Below, in pieces: positions 19,072-20,865 of a DNA stretch of 20,865 bases; within the stretch, counting starts at the first letter, position 1, and every line of letters begins with the position of its first letter. The translations under genes and the position numbers were made by a program. Source of the DNA: an uncultured Eubacteriales bacterium (GTDB taxonomy: Bacteria > Bacillota > Clostridia > Oscillospirales > Oscillospiraceae); NCBI GenBank assembly GCA_902492005.1, contig CABUJV010000034.1:1-20865 (forward strand). The letters are read 5' to 3'. Under the pieces are notes generated by a model. That model made no database searches. It had not been told where the DNA came from and saw only the letters and a list, made by a program, of their open reading frames with translations.

Positions 19072-20865
19072 GTGGAACAGAGCTATTTCGACAAGACGGT
19101 CCATCAGACGCTGGAGGACCTGGACAGCCGGCCGGACGGCCTCACGGCCGCCCAAGCCGCGCAGCGTCTGGAGCGCTACGGCAAAAACGCCCTGGCAGAG
19201 GGGAAGAAAAAGACCGGCGTGCAGGTCTTTTTCGAGCAGTTCAAGGACCTGCTGGTGGTCATCCTGATGGTGGCCGCCCTGGTCTCCCTGGTCTCCGGCG
19301 AGGGGGAGAGTACCCTGGTCATCTTCGCGGTGCTGCTCCTCAACGCCGTGCTGGGCACCGTTCAGCACTTCAAGGCGGAGAAGTCCCTGGAGAGCCTGAA
19401 GGCCATGTCTGCGCCCAGCGCCAAGGTGCTGCGGGACGGCGTCCGGACGGTGATCCCCTCGGCCCAGGTGGTCCCCGGCGACATCGTGGAGCTGGAGGCC
19501 GGCGACATGGTGGTGGCCGACGGCCGCATTTTGGAGAACTTCTCCCTCAAGGTGAACGAGAGCTCCCTCACCGGCGAGAGCGAGGGGGTGGAAAAGACCG
19601 CCGGCGTGATCGAGGCGGTCCAGGTGGCCCTGGGCGACCAGAAGAACATGGTGTTCTCCGGCTCCCTGGTGACCTACGGCCGGGCCACAGTGGCGGTGAC
19701 GGGCACCGGCATGCACACTGAGCTGGGCAAGGTGGCCGCCCTGATGAACCAGACCCAGCAGCGTAAGACCCCCCTCCAGCAGAGCCTGGACCAATTCAGC
19801 AAGAAGCTGGCGGCGGTTATCCTGTGCGTCTGCGCGGTGGTGTTCGCCCTGTCCCTGTGGCGGGACATGCCGGTGCTGGACGCTCTGATGTTCGCCGTGG
19901 CTCTGGCGGTGGCCGCCATCCCCGAGGCCCTCAGCTCCATCGTCACCATCGTCCTGGCCCTGGGCACCCAGAAAATGGCCAAACAGAACGCCATCATCAA
20001 GGACCTGAAGGCGGTGGAGAGCCTGGGCGCCGTGTCGGTGATCTGCTCGGACAAGACGGGCACCCTGACCCAGAACAAGATGACCCCCCAGAAGATCTAC
20101 GCCGACGGCGCCCTGCTGGCGGAGCCGGAGCTGAACCTGGCCAACGACGTGCAGCGGCTGCTGCTGAAGGCCGCCCTGCTGGCCAGCGACGCCACCACCG
20201 ACGAGGAGCGCGGCACCTCCATCGGCGACCCCACCGAGGTGGCTCTGGTGATGATGGGGGACCGCATCGGCGTGGATGAGGGAGTCTACCGGAGCCAGCA
20301 CCCCCGGCTGCGGGAGCTGGCCTTCGACTCCGACCGGAAACGGATGAGCACCCTCCACGTCATCGACGGGGTCCCCACCCTGTATACCAAAGGGGCCATC
20401 GACGTGCTGCTGGACCGATCCACCCACGTCCTCACCGGGGCGGGCGCGGTCCCGCTGACGCCCGAATGGAAGGAGCGCATCTCCCGTACCAACATGGAGC
20501 TCTCCCTGGAGGGCCTGCGGGTGCTGGCCTTCGCCTATAAGGAGCTGCCGGAGGTCCGGGACCTGACGCTGGACGACGAGCGGGACTTCACCTTCATCGG
20601 TCTGGTGTCCATGATCGACCCGCCCCGGCCTGAGGCTGTGCAGGCGGTGGCCGACGCCAAGCGGGGCGGGGTGCGCACCATCATGATCACCGGCGACCAC
20701 AAGGTGACCGCCTCGGCCATCGCGCGGCAGATCGGTATCTTCCGGGAGGGGGACGAGGCGGTGTCCGGCGTGGAGCTGGACGGCATGAGCGACCACGACC
20801 TGGACGAACGGCTGGAGCACATCTCGGTCTACGCCCGGGTGTCGCCGGAGCATAAGATCCGCATC
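19072..20865 (+). CDS. Cation-translocating P-type ATPase, probable Mn2+/Ca2+ exporter (3' partial)
   Basis: The frame is open to the window end (598 residues seen; family length about 870-900). It is a P2-type (Ca2+ ATPase-like) pump: N-terminal cation-ATPase domain (1-55), membrane helices M1-M2 (about 58-100), actuator domain with TGES (167-170), M3-M4 with PEAL (284-287), phosphorylation motif DKTGT (Asp327), nucleotide-binding KGA (440-442) and TGDHK (540-544). M4 reads PEALSS where SERCA-type pumps have PEGL. Missing are the rest of the hinge and M5-M10. GTG 19072 is preferred: AAGGAG (19057-19062) is 9 nt upstream and the conserved N-terminus (E-Q-S-Y-F-D-K-T-V) starts there. The Mn2+ riboswitch upstream argues for manganese export; Ca2+ is the alternative. 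Confidence 0.92.
   Translation, partial: MEQSYFDKTVHQTLEDLDSRPDGLTAAQAAQRLERYGKNALAEGKKKTGVQVFFEQFKDLLVVILMVAALVSLVSGEGESTLVIFAVLLLNAVLGTVQHFKAEKSLESLKAMSAPSAKVLRDGVRTVIPSAQVVPGDIVELEAGDMVVADGRILENFSLKVNESSLTGESEGVEKTAGVIEAVQVALGDQKNMVFSGSLVTYGRATVAVTGTGMHTELGKVAALMNQTQQRKTPLQQSLDQFSKKLAAVILCVCAVVFALSLWRDMPVLDALMFAVALAVAAIPEALSSIVTIVLALGTQKMAKQNAIIKDLKAVESLGAVSVICSDKTGTLTQNKMTPQKIYADGALLAEPELNLANDVQRLLLKAALLASDATTDEERGTSIGDPTEVALVMMGDRIGVDEGVYRSQHPRLRELAFDSDRKRMSTLHVIDGVPTLYTKGAIDVLLDRSTHVLTGAGAVPLTPEWKERISRTNMELSLEGLRVLAFAYKELPEVRDLTLDDERDFTFIGLVSMIDPPRPEAVQAVADAKRGGVRTIMITGDHKVTASAIARQIGIFREGDEAVSGVELDGMSDHDLDERLEHISVYARVSPEHKIRI

Noticed and set aside
18931..20853. 640-codon open frame on the minus strand
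   Set aside because: It is antisense to the P-type ATPase and the riboswitch terminator, has His/Gln/Leu/Gly-rich low-complexity composition, and has no ribosome site or recognisable motif.
1..20865. tRNA, rRNA, insertion sequence, phage and toxin-antitoxin or defence genes
   Set aside because: None was seen: all coding regions are accounted for by metabolism, transport, sporulation or repeat-protein genes, and no terminal inverted repeats or transposase motifs were found.

Overview
The window comes from a GC-rich, anaerobic, spore-forming Firmicute. The best guess is a gut clostridium of the Oscillospiraceae (Flavonifractor / Pseudoflavonifractor / Intestinimonas type), but that placement is inference. 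Support comes from strong AGGAGG-type ribosome sites, a SleB spore-cortex hydrolase with sigma-G-like promoter elements, a QueT transporter, a glutamine-dependent NAD synthase and a yybP-ykoY manganese riboswitch on a P-type ATPase. No rRNA, tRNA, CRISPR array, insertion sequence or phage gene was seen. No stretch over about 300 bases lacks annotation.

Layout. Bases 1-1492 (+): queT (5' end unclear) and galU, closed by a palindromic terminator shared with the next gene. Bases 1491-2572: a divergent pair, an uncharacterised small membrane-anchored protein (-) and sleB (+). Their intergenic region carries back-to-back promoter matches to the forespore factor sigma-G. Bases 2733-11001 (-): one long molybdenum operon. 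In transcription order it reads modE-like regulator, remnant of a histidine-phosphatase gene, moeA-like, moaC, moaA, MOSC-MogA fusion, modA, modB, modC, a broken mocA-like nucleotidyltransferase, xdhC, terminator. Bases 11177-14020 (-): a 947-residue protein of 24 Sel1 repeats with its own promoter. Bases 14141-15511 (-): citrate synthase. Bases 15693-18770 (-): nadE followed by two half-size ChrA transporter genes. Bases 18859-20865 (+): a consensus promoter, Mn2+ riboswitch, riboswitch terminator and a cation P-type ATPase that runs off the window.

The molybdenum operon combines molybdate uptake (ModABC), early cofactor synthesis (MoaA, MoaC), adenylylation and metal insertion (MogA domain, MoeA-like), sulfur-carrier chemistry (MOSC domain) and hydroxylase-type cofactor finishing (XdhC, MocA-like). 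It lacks molybdopterin synthase (moaD/moaE) and any molybdoenzyme, so these must lie elsewhere. The regulator at its head sits behind a promoter overlapped by two palindromes, which suggests autoregulation.

The observations most worth a second look are the decayed or mis-sequenced mocA, with two or three one-base losses that each restore the frame; the 19-bp tandem duplication that fuses a phosphatase remnant to the moeA-like frame; the divergent sigma-G promoters that tie an unknown protein to sleB; the repeated Cys-x3-Cys motif in the Sel1 protein; and the complete Mn2+ riboswitch with mutually exclusive folds.
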